This document shows, piece by piece, positions 25,585 to 33,866 of a stretch of DNA of 42,490 bases (its first letter is position 1; every line of letters begins with the position of its first letter). The position numbers were made by a program, and so were the translations under genes. Below the pieces are notes generated by a model. It saw only the letters and a program-made list of their open reading frames with translations. It did not search any database and was not told where the DNA came from. This DNA comes from Candidatus Avelusimicrobium pullicaecorum (lineage in GTDB: Bacteria; Elusimicrobiota; Elusimicrobia; Elusimicrobiales; Elusimicrobiaceae): NCBI GenBank assembly GCA_944322825.1, contig CALUQD010000001.1, positions 80,015 to 122,504 on the forward strand, written 5' to 3'.

Positions 25585-25935
25585 TTATTCCAATACGCTG
25601 GGCGGCGGGAGAAGCCCCGTTTCGGACGGAGAGCTTTGCGCGGAAGCTTCGCCGGAGGCGTTTTCGGTTTCTTCGTCCTGCAGGGGCGTTAAAATCATTT
25701 CTTCGTAGCTTTCATCCGGCAGGGCGGTGGAAATGGTTTCTTCCTGCGGGATAAACGTTTCCTCCTGCGCCGGGGCCGCCACGGTGATATTGCCGGCGGA
25801 CGGCGTTTGCACCGGCCGTGCCGAAGAACTGCCGGAAGAATAGGCATTGCTGGGGTTCCACCACGCGGGCGGATTGCCGGCACACGCGGCCGAGAGCAAC
25901 CCCAACGCCAAGAAAAGGAATAGATTCTTCTTCAT
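25585..25935 (-). CDS. Small lipoprotein of unknown function
   Basis: 116 aa. MKKNLFLFLALGLLSAAC is a lipoprotein signal peptide with the lipobox LSAAC and lipidated Cys18. The mature part is of low complexity, Ser/Pro/Glu-rich, acidic, with ETFIPQEETIS and EDEE-type patches and no cysteine; probably disordered. It starts in the gap after lipA and its promoter overlaps the lipA 3' end. Nothing in the sequence indicates a specific role. Confidence 0.7.
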   Translation of the reverse strand: MKKNLFLFLALGLLSAACAGNPPAWWNPSNAYSSGSSSARPVQTPSAGNITVAAPAQEETFIPQEETISTALPDESYEEMILTPLQDEETENASGEASAQSSPSETGLLPPPSVLE

Positions 25936-25941
25936 ACTTTT

Positions 25942-25972
25942 ATTATACCAATATCGCGCTTTAATTAGTCAA
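25942..25972 (-). promoter_or_regulatory. Promoter of the small lipoprotein gene
   Basis: TTGACT (25967-25972), 19-nt spacer, TGG plus TATAAT (25942-25947), an extended -10. The -35 lies inside the end of lipA. The -10 ends 6 nt before the ATG, leaving no room for an SD. Confidence 0.65.
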
Positions 25973-26845
25973 TACGGCTTTGCGGTAAAGGGCGCCCGCG
26001 CGGTAGCTGCTGCGCACCAGCGGGCCGCTGGCAACGCCCTTAAAACCCAAGGAAAGGGCTTCTTGCTCCCAGGCCTGGTATTCTTCGGGCTGAGGGTAGC
26101 GCGCCACCGGGTAATGCGCGGCGGACGGCGCCAGATATTGGCCGATGGTCAGCAAATCCACCCCCACCGCCCGCAAATCTTTTAGTAAAGCGGTAATCTG
26201 TTGAGAGGTTTCCCCCAGGCCTACCATAAAACCGGTTTTGGTTAAAACATTCGGCGCCAATTTTTTGGAACGCTCCAACAGGGTTAACGTGCGCTGATAA
26301 TCCGCCCCCACCCGCACCGCCGAATACAGCTGCGGCACCGTTTCCACATTATGCGCCAGCACATCCGGGCGGGCGGATAAAACGGTTTTTAAAGCGGCTT
26401 CGTCGCCGCGCAAATCGGAAATCAGCGGTTCCACCTTCACTTCGGGCGTAAGGGCGTGGATGGCGTCAATCACGCGGGCAAAATGGGCGGCGCCGCCGTC
26501 TTGTAAATCATCGCGGGTGGGCATTGTCAATACGGCGTAGCGAATACCCCACTCTTTTACAGCCTGCGCCACGCGGGCGGGCTCGTTTTCATCGGGCGGC
26601 AAAGGGCGCGCTTTGGTCACCGCGCAAAACCGGCAGCCGCGCGTACAAATATCGCCCAGCACCATAAACGTCGCGTCGCCGCAGTTAAAACATTCCCCGC
26701 GGTTGGGGCAGCGGGCCGCGTGACAAACGGTATGCAGGGTAAATTTATTAATAGACTGCTGTGCGTGCAGCGCCGCCGAGGAACGCAAGGCCGCTTTGTT
26801 GCGGCCCACTAAATCTTTTAGCCATTGGGGGATAGGTGTAGTCAT
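25961..26845 (-). CDS. lipA: LipA, lipoyl synthase
   Basis: 294 aa radical-SAM enzyme that inserts two sulfurs into octanoyl groups on lipoyl domains. Both FeS sites are complete: auxiliary cluster Cys41, 46, 52 (CX4CX5C) and radical-SAM cluster Cys67, 71, 74 in CTRGCRFC. ATFMVLGD, TRDDLQDGGAAHFARVI and a C-terminal segment with GLxSGPLVRSSYRA-like sequence (GVASGPLVRSSYRA) complete the family pattern. lipB is not adjacent. The ATG follows a TATAAT by 7 nt with no SD. Confidence 0.96.
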   Translation of the reverse strand: MTTPIPQWLKDLVGRNKAALRSSAALHAQQSINKFTLHTVCHAARCPNRGECFNCGDATFMVLGDICTRGCRFCAVTKARPLPPDENEPARVAQAVKEWGIRYAVLTMPTRDDLQDGGAAHFARVIDAIHALTPEVKVEPLISDLRGDEAALKTVLSARPDVLAHNVETVPQLYSAVRVGADYQRTLTLLERSKKLAPNVLTKTGFMVGLGETSQQITALLKDLRAVGVDLLTIGQYLAPSAAHYPVARYPQPEEYQAWEQEALSLGFKGVASGPLVRSSYRAGALYRKAVLTN

Positions 26846-26852
26846 TATGTTT

Positions 26853-26858
26853 ATTATA
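26853..26858 (-). promoter_or_regulatory. -10 element of lipA
   Basis: TATAAT ending 7 nt before the lipA ATG. No clear -35. No SD between. Divergent from the SpoIID promoter about 30 bp away. Confidence 0.6.
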
Positions 26859-26889
26859 CAAAAAGCTCCGCCTCGCCCGCCGAAAACGA

Positions 26890-26895
26890 TATAAT
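26890..26895 (+). promoter_or_regulatory. -10 element of the TPR-SpoIID gene
   Basis: TATAAT, about 29 nt before the GTG start. The short leader carries the SD AGGAG, in contrast with the leaderless-type neighbour lipA. Confidence 0.5.
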
Positions 26896-26924
26896 ATAAG
26901 AAATCCCTTTTGCCAGGAGCCGAA

Positions 26925-29030
26925 GTGAAAGCCTTTCTTTTCTTTTTACTGGGATGGATGTGCCTGACCCTTCCGCTGGGGGCCGAGGAAACCCCTCAGA
27001 AAACCGAAGAAGAACGCCTGCAGGAAGCGGGCGAGCTGTATTTTGACTACAAACCGCAGGAAGCCCTAGAGGCATATATCGACCTATCCAAAGATACCAA
27101 CAACCGCCAGGCGTTTTTAAACGCGGCGTTTATCGCGTTGGAACAAAATGACCCGAAACAAGCGGTGGATATTATGTCGGCCGCCTATAAAATCTATCCG
27201 CAGGACCGGGAAACAATCGAAATGGCTGCCGAAGCCTACCTGGCCGACGGGCAATATCAATCCGCCGAGAAACTGCTTTCTATGCTGCCGGAAAACACGA
27301 AACGCGCCGGGTTTTTATATATCAACCTAGCCCGCGCGCAAATGGGCCTTAATGAAAAGCGCCTGGCTAAATACAACTTAAAAATGGCCGTCCGCGCCGG
27401 CACGCATCCAGCATTGGCCAACTATTTGCTGGGGCTGTTATACGAAGAAGAAAAAGATTACAAACAAGCGGCCGAAGTGTTCCGCAAAGCCACCGTCTAC
27501 GATCATCAATTTATCGAAGCCAAAAAGCACTACGCCGCCGCTTTGGAAGAATTAGGCAATTACAACGAATCCTACCGCCAATACCGGATGATTTATTCTT
27601 CCGAAAAGAGCAACCGGGAAGTCAATCAAGCCTTGGCCCGTTTAAAACCGCGTCTGTCACGCCCGGAAAAAGAAATTATCGGCGGCAAAGAAATTCTCAA
27701 GCACCATATTGTCAAACCGCTTATGCCCCCCGAAGGCCTCAAAACGCGCGAAATTAAAATCGGTTTAGGAATGCGCCAAAACGGCCGCCCGTCCACGCGC
27801 GACACCGTGCACTTTATTCCGTCGCACGATTTTAAAATTACCGACGCCCAAACAGGCAAAGTCCTGGCTTCCGGCAAAGCCAAGGAAAGCTGGGTGGCGG
27901 TGCTGAAAGACCGCAAACCCTATTTGCTTTCCCCGAAAAACAAAAAAATCTCTTTTAAAAAATCCATTTTAATCACGCCTTCTTCCCCTTCGGAAGAGGA
28001 AGGACACACCCTTATCGTTAAAAACGTAATGAGCGGCGCCGGTATGACCTGGGCCAGCGTGGACGATAAAGAATACCGCGGCAAACTCCAAATCACCTAT
28101 AATTCCACGCTAAACACGCTTATTCCCATCAACATTGTAAATATAGAAGAATACCTGGCTGGCGTAATTGCGTCTGAAATGCCCACCCAGTTCCCCATGA
28201 ATGCCCTGCGCGCGCAGGCCGTGCTGGCGCGCACCTATGCCCTCAAACACCTGGGCAAGCACAAATACTACGGCTACGATTTGTGCGATACGCAAAACTG
28301 CCAAGTGTACGGCGGCGTCAGTTCGGAAAGCGAACGCGGCAACACGGCCGTAGAATCCACTATGGGCGAAATAATGCGCTACAAACAAAAACCCATTGAA
28401 AGCGTTTTCTCCGCCAACTGCGGCGGCGTGACCCAAAGCGCCAAGGAAGCCGGCTGGTACGAAACCCCCTACTTGCAGCCCGTTTCCGACTATAAAGATT
28501 TTGATTTTGACACTCTGCAGCCTTATCATTTTAAAGAACTGCTGCAATATCCGCATGACGCGTACAGCCGCTACGGCAAAAATGTCAGCCTGGCTGCCTT
28601 CCGCTGGACGCGCGTGGTGGAAGTGGACGACATCACCCAAGTCATCAAACGCAAGAAAAAAGACATCGGCCGCATTACCGGCATTATCCCCCTGCGCCGC
28701 GGGCGCTCGGGCTACGTCAGCCGCCTGCTGGTCAGAGGGACCAAAGGCAACATTACGTTAAATAAAGAAAACGTCATCCGCAATAATTTAAGCCTGGGTA
28801 TGCTGCGCAGCAGTTATTTTATTGTGGAACCCAACTACCGGGACCGGGAATTGGAATTTTTCGTGTTCTACGGCGGCGGCTGGGGCCACGGCGTAGGTTT
28901 TGACCAAACCGGCGCCGCCGGCCGGGCCGAAGACGGGCAGGACTATAAAGAAATTTTAAACCACTATTTCCCGCTGGCCGATTTCTATTCCCCCTCCTTA
29001 GAAACAACCTCCGATAAAAAAGCTAAATAG
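26925..29030 (+). CDS. TPR protein with C-terminal SpoIID/LytB domain
   Basis: 701 aa from the GTG at 26925, chosen because AGGAG lies in SD position and it opens a signal peptide (MKAFLFFLLGWMCLTLPLGA). Residues about 30-235 are TPR-like helical repeats. The SpoIID domain (about 370-690) has NALRAQAVLARTYALKHLGK, DTQNCQVYGGVSSESERG, NCGGVTQSAKE and WGHGVGFDQTGAAG, all hallmark segments. SpoIID proteins are lytic transglycosylases that act on denuded glycan strands, and LytB-type relatives occur in non-sporulating bacteria. Exported, probably a peptidoglycan-remodelling enzyme scaffolded by its TPRs. Monocistronic. Confidence 0.9.
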   Translation: MKAFLFFLLGWMCLTLPLGAEETPQKTEEERLQEAGELYFDYKPQEALEAYIDLSKDTNNRQAFLNAAFIALEQNDPKQAVDIMSAAYKIYPQDRETIEMAAEAYLADGQYQSAEKLLSMLPENTKRAGFLYINLARAQMGLNEKRLAKYNLKMAVRAGTHPALANYLLGLLYEEEKDYKQAAEVFRKATVYDHQFIEAKKHYAAALEELGNYNESYRQYRMIYSSEKSNREVNQALARLKPRLSRPEKEIIGGKEILKHHIVKPLMPPEGLKTREIKIGLGMRQNGRPSTRDTVHFIPSHDFKITDAQTGKVLASGKAKESWVAVLKDRKPYLLSPKNKKISFKKSILITPSSPSEEEGHTLIVKNVMSGAGMTWASVDDKEYRGKLQITYNSTLNTLIPINIVNIEEYLAGVIASEMPTQFPMNALRAQAVLARTYALKHLGKHKYYGYDLCDTQNCQVYGGVSSESERGNTAVESTMGEIMRYKQKPIESVFSANCGGVTQSAKEAGWYETPYLQPVSDYKDFDFDTLQPYHFKELLQYPHDAYSRYGKNVSLAAFRWTRVVEVDDITQVIKRKKKDIGRITGIIPLRRGRSGYVSRLLVRGTKGNITLNKENVIRNNLSLGMLRSSYFIVEPNYRDRELEFFVFYGGGWGHGVGFDQTGAAGRAEDGQDYKEILNHYFPLADFYSPSLETTSDKKAK

Positions 29031-29087
29031 TGGGCAACAGCGGCTTTACCGGCGTTGGGCACACAACACAGCGTGGCTTTGCCAAAC

Positions 29088-29120
29088 AAAAAAGCCCCGG
29101 TTTTTCCAACCGGAGCTTTT
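29088..29120. terminator. Bidirectional terminator
   Basis: A6, CCGGTT (29097-29102) with AACCGG (29108-29113), flanking GC/GC pairs, then TTTT. It serves the convergent SpoIID and 29140 genes. Confidence 0.85.
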
Positions 29121-29139
29121 GCAATTCTATACACAATAA

Positions 29140-30939
29140 TTATTGGCCGGATAATTTGCGCTGAGCTTCCGCCTGGATTTGCTGGATCTGTTTTTGTTTT
29201 TCCGCGTCCGGCACGTCAGAAGCCATTACCTGGTTTACTTTTTCATACATTTCGCGCAGGACGGGGCGGGCGCGTTTTTCCAGCTCGGCTTTTTGTTCGG
29301 GCGAAGCTTGCTGGATGTTAGGATCCTTCATTATTTGCGCCAGCGAAGTATCCACCTGGCGGTTGACGCGGGCCTCCTGTAACTGAGGGTCTTTTTGCAA
29401 GGCGTCCAGTTCTTTATTTACGCCTTGGCGCAATTCCATAGTGGCTTGCTGCTTAGTTGTTTTGGAAGAATCCGGATCCTGCCAAATTTTCATATAATCG
29501 TCGTAGTATTTTTTATAAATCGCATCGATGCGGCGGGCGCCTTCTTCGCCATACACTTCACCAGCGGTTTTCAGTTTTTCATCGCGTTCTTGACGCAAGG
29601 ACTGGTCAATGGCGGCCAATTCTTTTTCGCCGGTGCGGTAACTGCGGCCCAGGATTTTCCCTTCTTCTTCGTCTTTTACGCGCTGTTCCACTTCCCGGCG
29701 CTCCACATTATCTTCCGCCGCAAACAACCCTTTGGTGGATTTTCCATTTTTGGTGATAATTTCTTCCAACGCTTTGCGGCGGGCGCGCTGGTTTTCCATT
29801 TGTTGGTTATAATACTCCTCGACGGGAAGCCCCTGCAAAGCCAGTTTCATATCTTTTTCGCGGGCGGCGTCAATCACTTGGTTGGCCTGGACGGCAATCT
29901 CGGGGCCGTACTGTTTGGCAAGCTCCTCTTTTAGGCGATTGTCTTTTTCTATCCGCTCCTGCTGGAATTTTTTAAAGCTGTTGTCGTTGGACATTTTTTG
30001 CAGTTTCTGTTCGTATTTCTGCGCCACTTGCTTGACTTTTTCGGCGATTTGCTGAGGATTCATATTGGGGTTATTGACGGCGGAAGCCATTTCATTTTGG
30101 AAGTCGTCCATCACCTGCCCCGCTTCCTGCGCGGCTTCCTGCCCGAAAGCGTTACCCATACTCTGCACGACTCCTGCTTTTTGCGAAGCCACCTGGTCCA
30201 GCACCGGGGCAAACGGACCGGCAGAGGCGGCCGCGGGCGAGGCATTGCGCTGGAGGTATTTTTCGATATTGGCGTCTTTCTTGCTCTTAGGCATTAAGGC
30301 TTTGGCCAAGGCGCGGTCGATGTTGCTGGAAAGGCCTTTTAATTGGTTTTGCAGCTGTTCCTGCTGTTTTCTGTTCATCCCCGTTAAAAAGGGCGAAAAA
30401 GCGCGCTCCCGCTCGGCTTCGACGGCTTCCTGCGCGGTGGGGCGGTACACGCCCGGCGCCTGCTGATAGGGGGCCGTTTCCGGCGCGGAGGAGGCGTAAC
30501 TCCCCGCACTGGAACCATATTGCCCGTAGTTGCCCGGGGAAAACCCTTTGGGGTGATAAGTATAATTGCCGGAGGGCAGTGAAACCCCGGCGGAAACGGA
30601 CGGCAAAGCCGCATAAGGCGGTTGTTGAAAATTATTCCCGGCGGAAAGCGTATAATCGCGCGGGTTGAGGGCCACCTCCGGACGGCGGGCATACCGCTGG
30701 ACGGCCATGGCGCGTTTTTCCTGTTTGGCTATCGGCGCGGCGGATGGAGCAGGAAGGCCCAGTATTTCCTCGTTTTTTAAATCTTCCAGCATACGGCGTT
30801 CGATGTGTTTTTCCTGCTGCAGCTGGGCTTGCTGGGCGGAGGAGGCATTGTAAGCCAGAATGCGCAGCAACGCCACCGCCACTGCCAACAATACCACCAC
30901 AAAAAGAGCAAATTTCAACAGCCGTTTATTTTTTTCCAT
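29140..30939 (-). CDS. Membrane-anchored helical protein of unknown function
   Basis: 599 aa. One N-terminal membrane anchor (about 10-28), then a Tyr/Gly/Ser/Pro-rich low-complexity segment (about 90-170), then a long, charged, Gln/Lys/Glu-rich helical region to the end, probably coiled coil. Within it recur segments built on [YF]G-x-E followed by helix: FGQEAAQEAGQVMD, YGPEIAVQANQVID and YGEEGARRIDAIYK. The same pattern occurs in the neighbouring lipoprotein. The start is 1 nt after the stop of that gene, so they are co-transcribed. No known family recognised. Most of the chain should lie outside the cytoplasm. Confidence 0.7.
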   Translation of the reverse strand: MEKNKRLLKFALFVVVLLAVAVALLRILAYNASSAQQAQLQQEKHIERRMLEDLKNEEILGLPAPSAAPIAKQEKRAMAVQRYARRPEVALNPRDYTLSAGNNFQQPPYAALPSVSAGVSLPSGNYTYHPKGFSPGNYGQYGSSAGSYASSAPETAPYQQAPGVYRPTAQEAVEAERERAFSPFLTGMNRKQQEQLQNQLKGLSSNIDRALAKALMPKSKKDANIEKYLQRNASPAAASAGPFAPVLDQVASQKAGVVQSMGNAFGQEAAQEAGQVMDDFQNEMASAVNNPNMNPQQIAEKVKQVAQKYEQKLQKMSNDNSFKKFQQERIEKDNRLKEELAKQYGPEIAVQANQVIDAAREKDMKLALQGLPVEEYYNQQMENQRARRKALEEIITKNGKSTKGLFAAEDNVERREVEQRVKDEEEGKILGRSYRTGEKELAAIDQSLRQERDEKLKTAGEVYGEEGARRIDAIYKKYYDDYMKIWQDPDSSKTTKQQATMELRQGVNKELDALQKDPQLQEARVNRQVDTSLAQIMKDPNIQQASPEQKAELEKRARPVLREMYEKVNQVMASDVPDAEKQKQIQQIQAEAQRKLSGQ

Positions 30940-30940
30940 A

Positions 30941-32000
30941 TTATTTTGCAGCCAGCGAAAGCGGCGTTCCGCGCACTTTGGCGGCGTTTATCTCCAGTTC
31001 TTCGTTCAGGCGGACTTGCAAAGCCGTCATTTCCTGGCGGTATTTTTCCCCCGCTTGGAATAAGGCTTCCTGCATTTGGCTCAACCGGGCCGGAGTACGA
31101 ACCAGCGCATCCGCCGCCTGTTTGTATGTTTCAAAAATATCCCGCGTCTGCAAGACTGCCTCTTTTCCGTACAATTTTTCGACTTGTTTTTCCACTTCCT
31201 GGTGGGCGGCTATCAGCTGCGCCCGCAAAGAAGCGGCCTGCTTGTCCGACAAGGAAACCACCGGGTCGCCGTATTTGGCCACCACGGCGGTGAAGGCGCT
31301 GTCTGCTTGTGTACCGACGCGGGCCAACTCGCGCTGCAAGCCGTCGCGGTCGTTGTCGGAAGAAAGCGCCAGGGCATAATCGCCGGCGGCTTTTTGCAAA
31401 ATAGGTTCCGCTTTTTGGGCGCATAAATCGCCGTAATCCCGGGAAATTTCCGAAAGCATCGCTTGGGCGGCCTGCTGCAAGGCCTGCGTGGACTGGCTGC
31501 GCTGTTCGGCATCCGGGGCCGTCCACGAAAGGGTTTTCTGCTGGGCGGCAAATGAAGCCAGTTTTTGGGAATAGGCCGTATTCATTTCCTCCAGCTTTTC
31601 CGCCGCGTCCTGCGGGGTGGGTGCGTTCAAAACGGCTTTAACCGCCTCGTCGCGAAATTGCGTCAGCAACGCGGATGTTTCGTCCGCCGCCTGGTGCGCG
31701 AAATGTTCCCGCGAAGCGGATTCCAGCGCGTTTTTCTGCGCAAAAATCAACCCCGAAAGGCGCGTATCCTGCGTGGGCGGCAGCAAGGCTTTTAGGGCCT
31801 TATCCGGCAAGAGGCCGTCCTGCACAAGCGGCTTGGCGCGCGACTGCGACAGACCGCGGAACTCCTGCGCTTTTTGCATATAGCGCGCCACATTGTCCGC
31901 ACGGGCGGAACGACGTTTTGGATGGACGTCCTCCTCTGGCGGAGTACAGGCGAACAAACCTATTCCTAACAAGAAAGCCAAAGCAAGCGGTGTTTTCATA
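30941..32000 (-). CDS. Helical lipoprotein of unknown function
   Basis: 353 aa from the ATG at 32000; a TTG upstream is in frame but lies across the -10 box. MKTPLALAFLLGIGLFAC is a lipoprotein signal with Cys18. The mature part is almost wholly helical and Ala/Gln/Glu-rich. It contains YGDLCAQKAEPILQK and YGKEAVLQTRDIFE, resembling segments of the protein encoded directly downstream. First gene of a two-gene unit. Possibly a partner of the membrane-anchored product (inference from pairing and shared motif). Confidence 0.72.
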
Positions 32001-32006
32001 TTCTCA

Positions 32007-32035
32007 TTATACCCCAAAAAGCCCAGTTTGTCATC
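32007..32035 (-). promoter_or_regulatory. Promoter of the helical lipoprotein operon
   Basis: ATGACA (32030-32035, five of six consensus bases), 17-nt spacer, TATAAT (32007-32012). The -10 ends 6 nt before the ATG at 32000, with no SD. This is the clearest leaderless-type promoter here. Confidence 0.75.
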
Positions 32036-32086
32036 CCTTTTTCCGAACGCGCGTGCGTAGAAGAACTCCTCCTAGCCGCGCGCCAT

Positions 32087-32113
32087 AAAAAGCCCCGCCG
32101 AAGCGGGGCTTTT
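32087..32113 (-). terminator. Terminator of hisS-aspS
   Basis: GCCCCGC (32092-32098), loop CGAA, GCGGGGC (32103-32109), with A and T runs on both sides. It lies 4 nt past the aspS stop. Confidence 0.92.
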
Positions 32114-32117
32114 AAAA

Positions 32118-33866
32118 CTACTCTTTTACGATTTGGATTCCCAATTCTTTTAGTTGGATATCGTCCACCGTGTTGGGCGAATCCGTCAGCGGGCAAACCG
32201 CCTGCGCCGTTTTGGGGAAGGCGATTACTTCGCGGATGGAATCTTCCCCGGCTAGCAGCGCGGTGATGCGGTCCAAGCCTAACCCAATGCCTCCGTGTGG
32301 CGGCGCGCCGGCTTCCAGCGCGTTTAAAAGCATACCAAAGCGGCGGGCGGATTCTTCCTTGGAGTGTTTCATCAAGGCCAAGATACGTTCCTGCACATCG
32401 CGGCGGCAGTTGCGCACGGAGCCGGAGGCCAGTTCGTTGCCGTTAAGCACCAAATCGAACTGATACGAGCGGACGGAAGCGGGGTCCTTTTCCAAGTTAG
32501 GCAAATCTTCTTCCACCGGGGCCGTAAAGGGGTTATGGGCGGCGTCCCAGCGGTCCTCTTCCGGGATGTATTCCAACAGCGGAAAGTTGGTAATCCACGC
32601 AAAAGCCCATTCGCTTACGCGGGGCAATTCTTTGACGAGTTCCTTGCGCAAAGCGCCCATAAATGTTTGGCAGGTGTGCAGGTTCATATCGCTGCCGATA
32701 AAGAGGATATCGCCATCTTGCGCACCGACGGCTTCTTTTACGCCGTTCATTTCTGCGGGCGTAAAGAATTTGGCCGACGGGCCTTCAAACGCGTCGCCTT
32801 TCACCTTCAGCCATACGAGGCCCTTGGCGCCGTTTTTCTTAACGAGTTCGGTCAACTTATCCAAATGGCCGCGGGAATACGCCGCGCCCTTTTCGCCACG
32901 GATAGCGCGGATGGCGCCGCCGGCGGCCAGGATTTCTTTAAATACTTTAAACCCGGTATTTTGGAACACGCTGTTGACGTTTTTCATTTCCAGCGTGTAG
33001 CGCAAATCGGGCTTATCGGAACCGTATTTTTCCATTGCGTCGTGGAAGGAAATTTTAGGAAACGGAACCGTCAGTTCTTTGCCGGCCGTTTTAAAAATTT
33101 CCTTCATCAAGCCTTCTACGATTTCGTGGATATCGTTAATCGTTACAAACGACATTTCCATATCAATCTGGGTATGTTCGGGCTGGCGGTCGGCGCGGAG
33201 GTCCTCGTCGCGGAAGCAGCGCGCCAGCTGGAAGTAGCGGTCAATGCCGCTGGCCATCAACGTTTGTTTAAACATCTGGGGGCTTTGCGGCAGGGCGTAA
33301 AATTCGCCGTGGTGCACGCGGGAGGGCACCAGGTAGTCGCGCGCGCCTTCCGGCGTGGAACGCGTTAAAACCGGGGTTTCCACTTCCAAAAAGCCATTGG
33401 CGTCCAAATAGCGGCGGGCGGCCTGCATCAAGCGGTGGCGCAAAAGCAGGTTGGCGTACATTTGCGGGTTGCGCAAATCCAGGTAGCGGTATTTGAGACG
33501 GATTTCTTCGGCTACCGCGCGGGATTTTTCCACGTCAAACGGCAGCGGGATGGACGTATTTAATACGTTAAATTCGTCCGCCACCAGTTCCACTTCGCCG
33601 GTTTTCATATTTTTATTCACCGCCCCTTCAATACGGCGGTTGACGGTACCTGTTACTTCGATGACATATTCGTTACGCACGGCGGAAGCTTGCGCAAAAA
33701 ACGGTTTGGAAGGTTCCACCACCACTTGGCAAATGCCGCTGCGGTCCCGCAAATCAATAAAGAGCACCCCCCCGTGGTTGCGGTAGCTGTTCACCCAGCC
33801 GCACAGGGTTTGTTTGGTGCCAAGCAGGGAAGCGGTAATATCCCCGCAATAGTTCGTTCGTTTCAT
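32118..33866 (-). CDS. aspS: Aspartyl-tRNA synthetase, bacterial type
   Basis: 582 aa class II synthetase: OB-fold anticodon-binding domain (1-105), catalytic core with FKQTLMASGIDRYFQLARCF and DEDLRADRQPEHTQIDMEMS, a GAD insertion, and motif 3 in GIGLGLDRITALL. The N-terminal segment reads GWVNSYRNHGG with His at position 31. This residue is characteristic of non-discriminating AspRS, which also charges tRNA-Asn with Asp; discriminating enzymes usually have Leu. asnS is nonetheless present at 35661. It overlaps hisS by 4 nt (ATGA). Confidence 0.96.
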   Translation of the reverse strand: MKRTNYCGDITASLLGTKQTLCGWVNSYRNHGGVLFIDLRDRSGICQVVVEPSKPFFAQASAVRNEYVIEVTGTVNRRIEGAVNKNMKTGEVELVADEFNVLNTSIPLPFDVEKSRAVAEEIRLKYRYLDLRNPQMYANLLLRHRLMQAARRYLDANGFLEVETPVLTRSTPEGARDYLVPSRVHHGEFYALPQSPQMFKQTLMASGIDRYFQLARCFRDEDLRADRQPEHTQIDMEMSFVTINDIHEIVEGLMKEIFKTAGKELTVPFPKISFHDAMEKYGSDKPDLRYTLEMKNVNSVFQNTGFKVFKEILAAGGAIRAIRGEKGAAYSRGHLDKLTELVKKNGAKGLVWLKVKGDAFEGPSAKFFTPAEMNGVKEAVGAQDGDILFIGSDMNLHTCQTFMGALRKELVKELPRVSEWAFAWITNFPLLEYIPEEDRWDAAHNPFTAPVEEDLPNLEKDPASVRSYQFDLVLNGNELASGSVRNCRRDVQERILALMKHSKEESARRFGMLLNALEAGAPPHGGIGLGLDRITALLAGEDSIREVIAFPKTAQAVCPLTDSPNTVDDIQLKELGIQIVKE

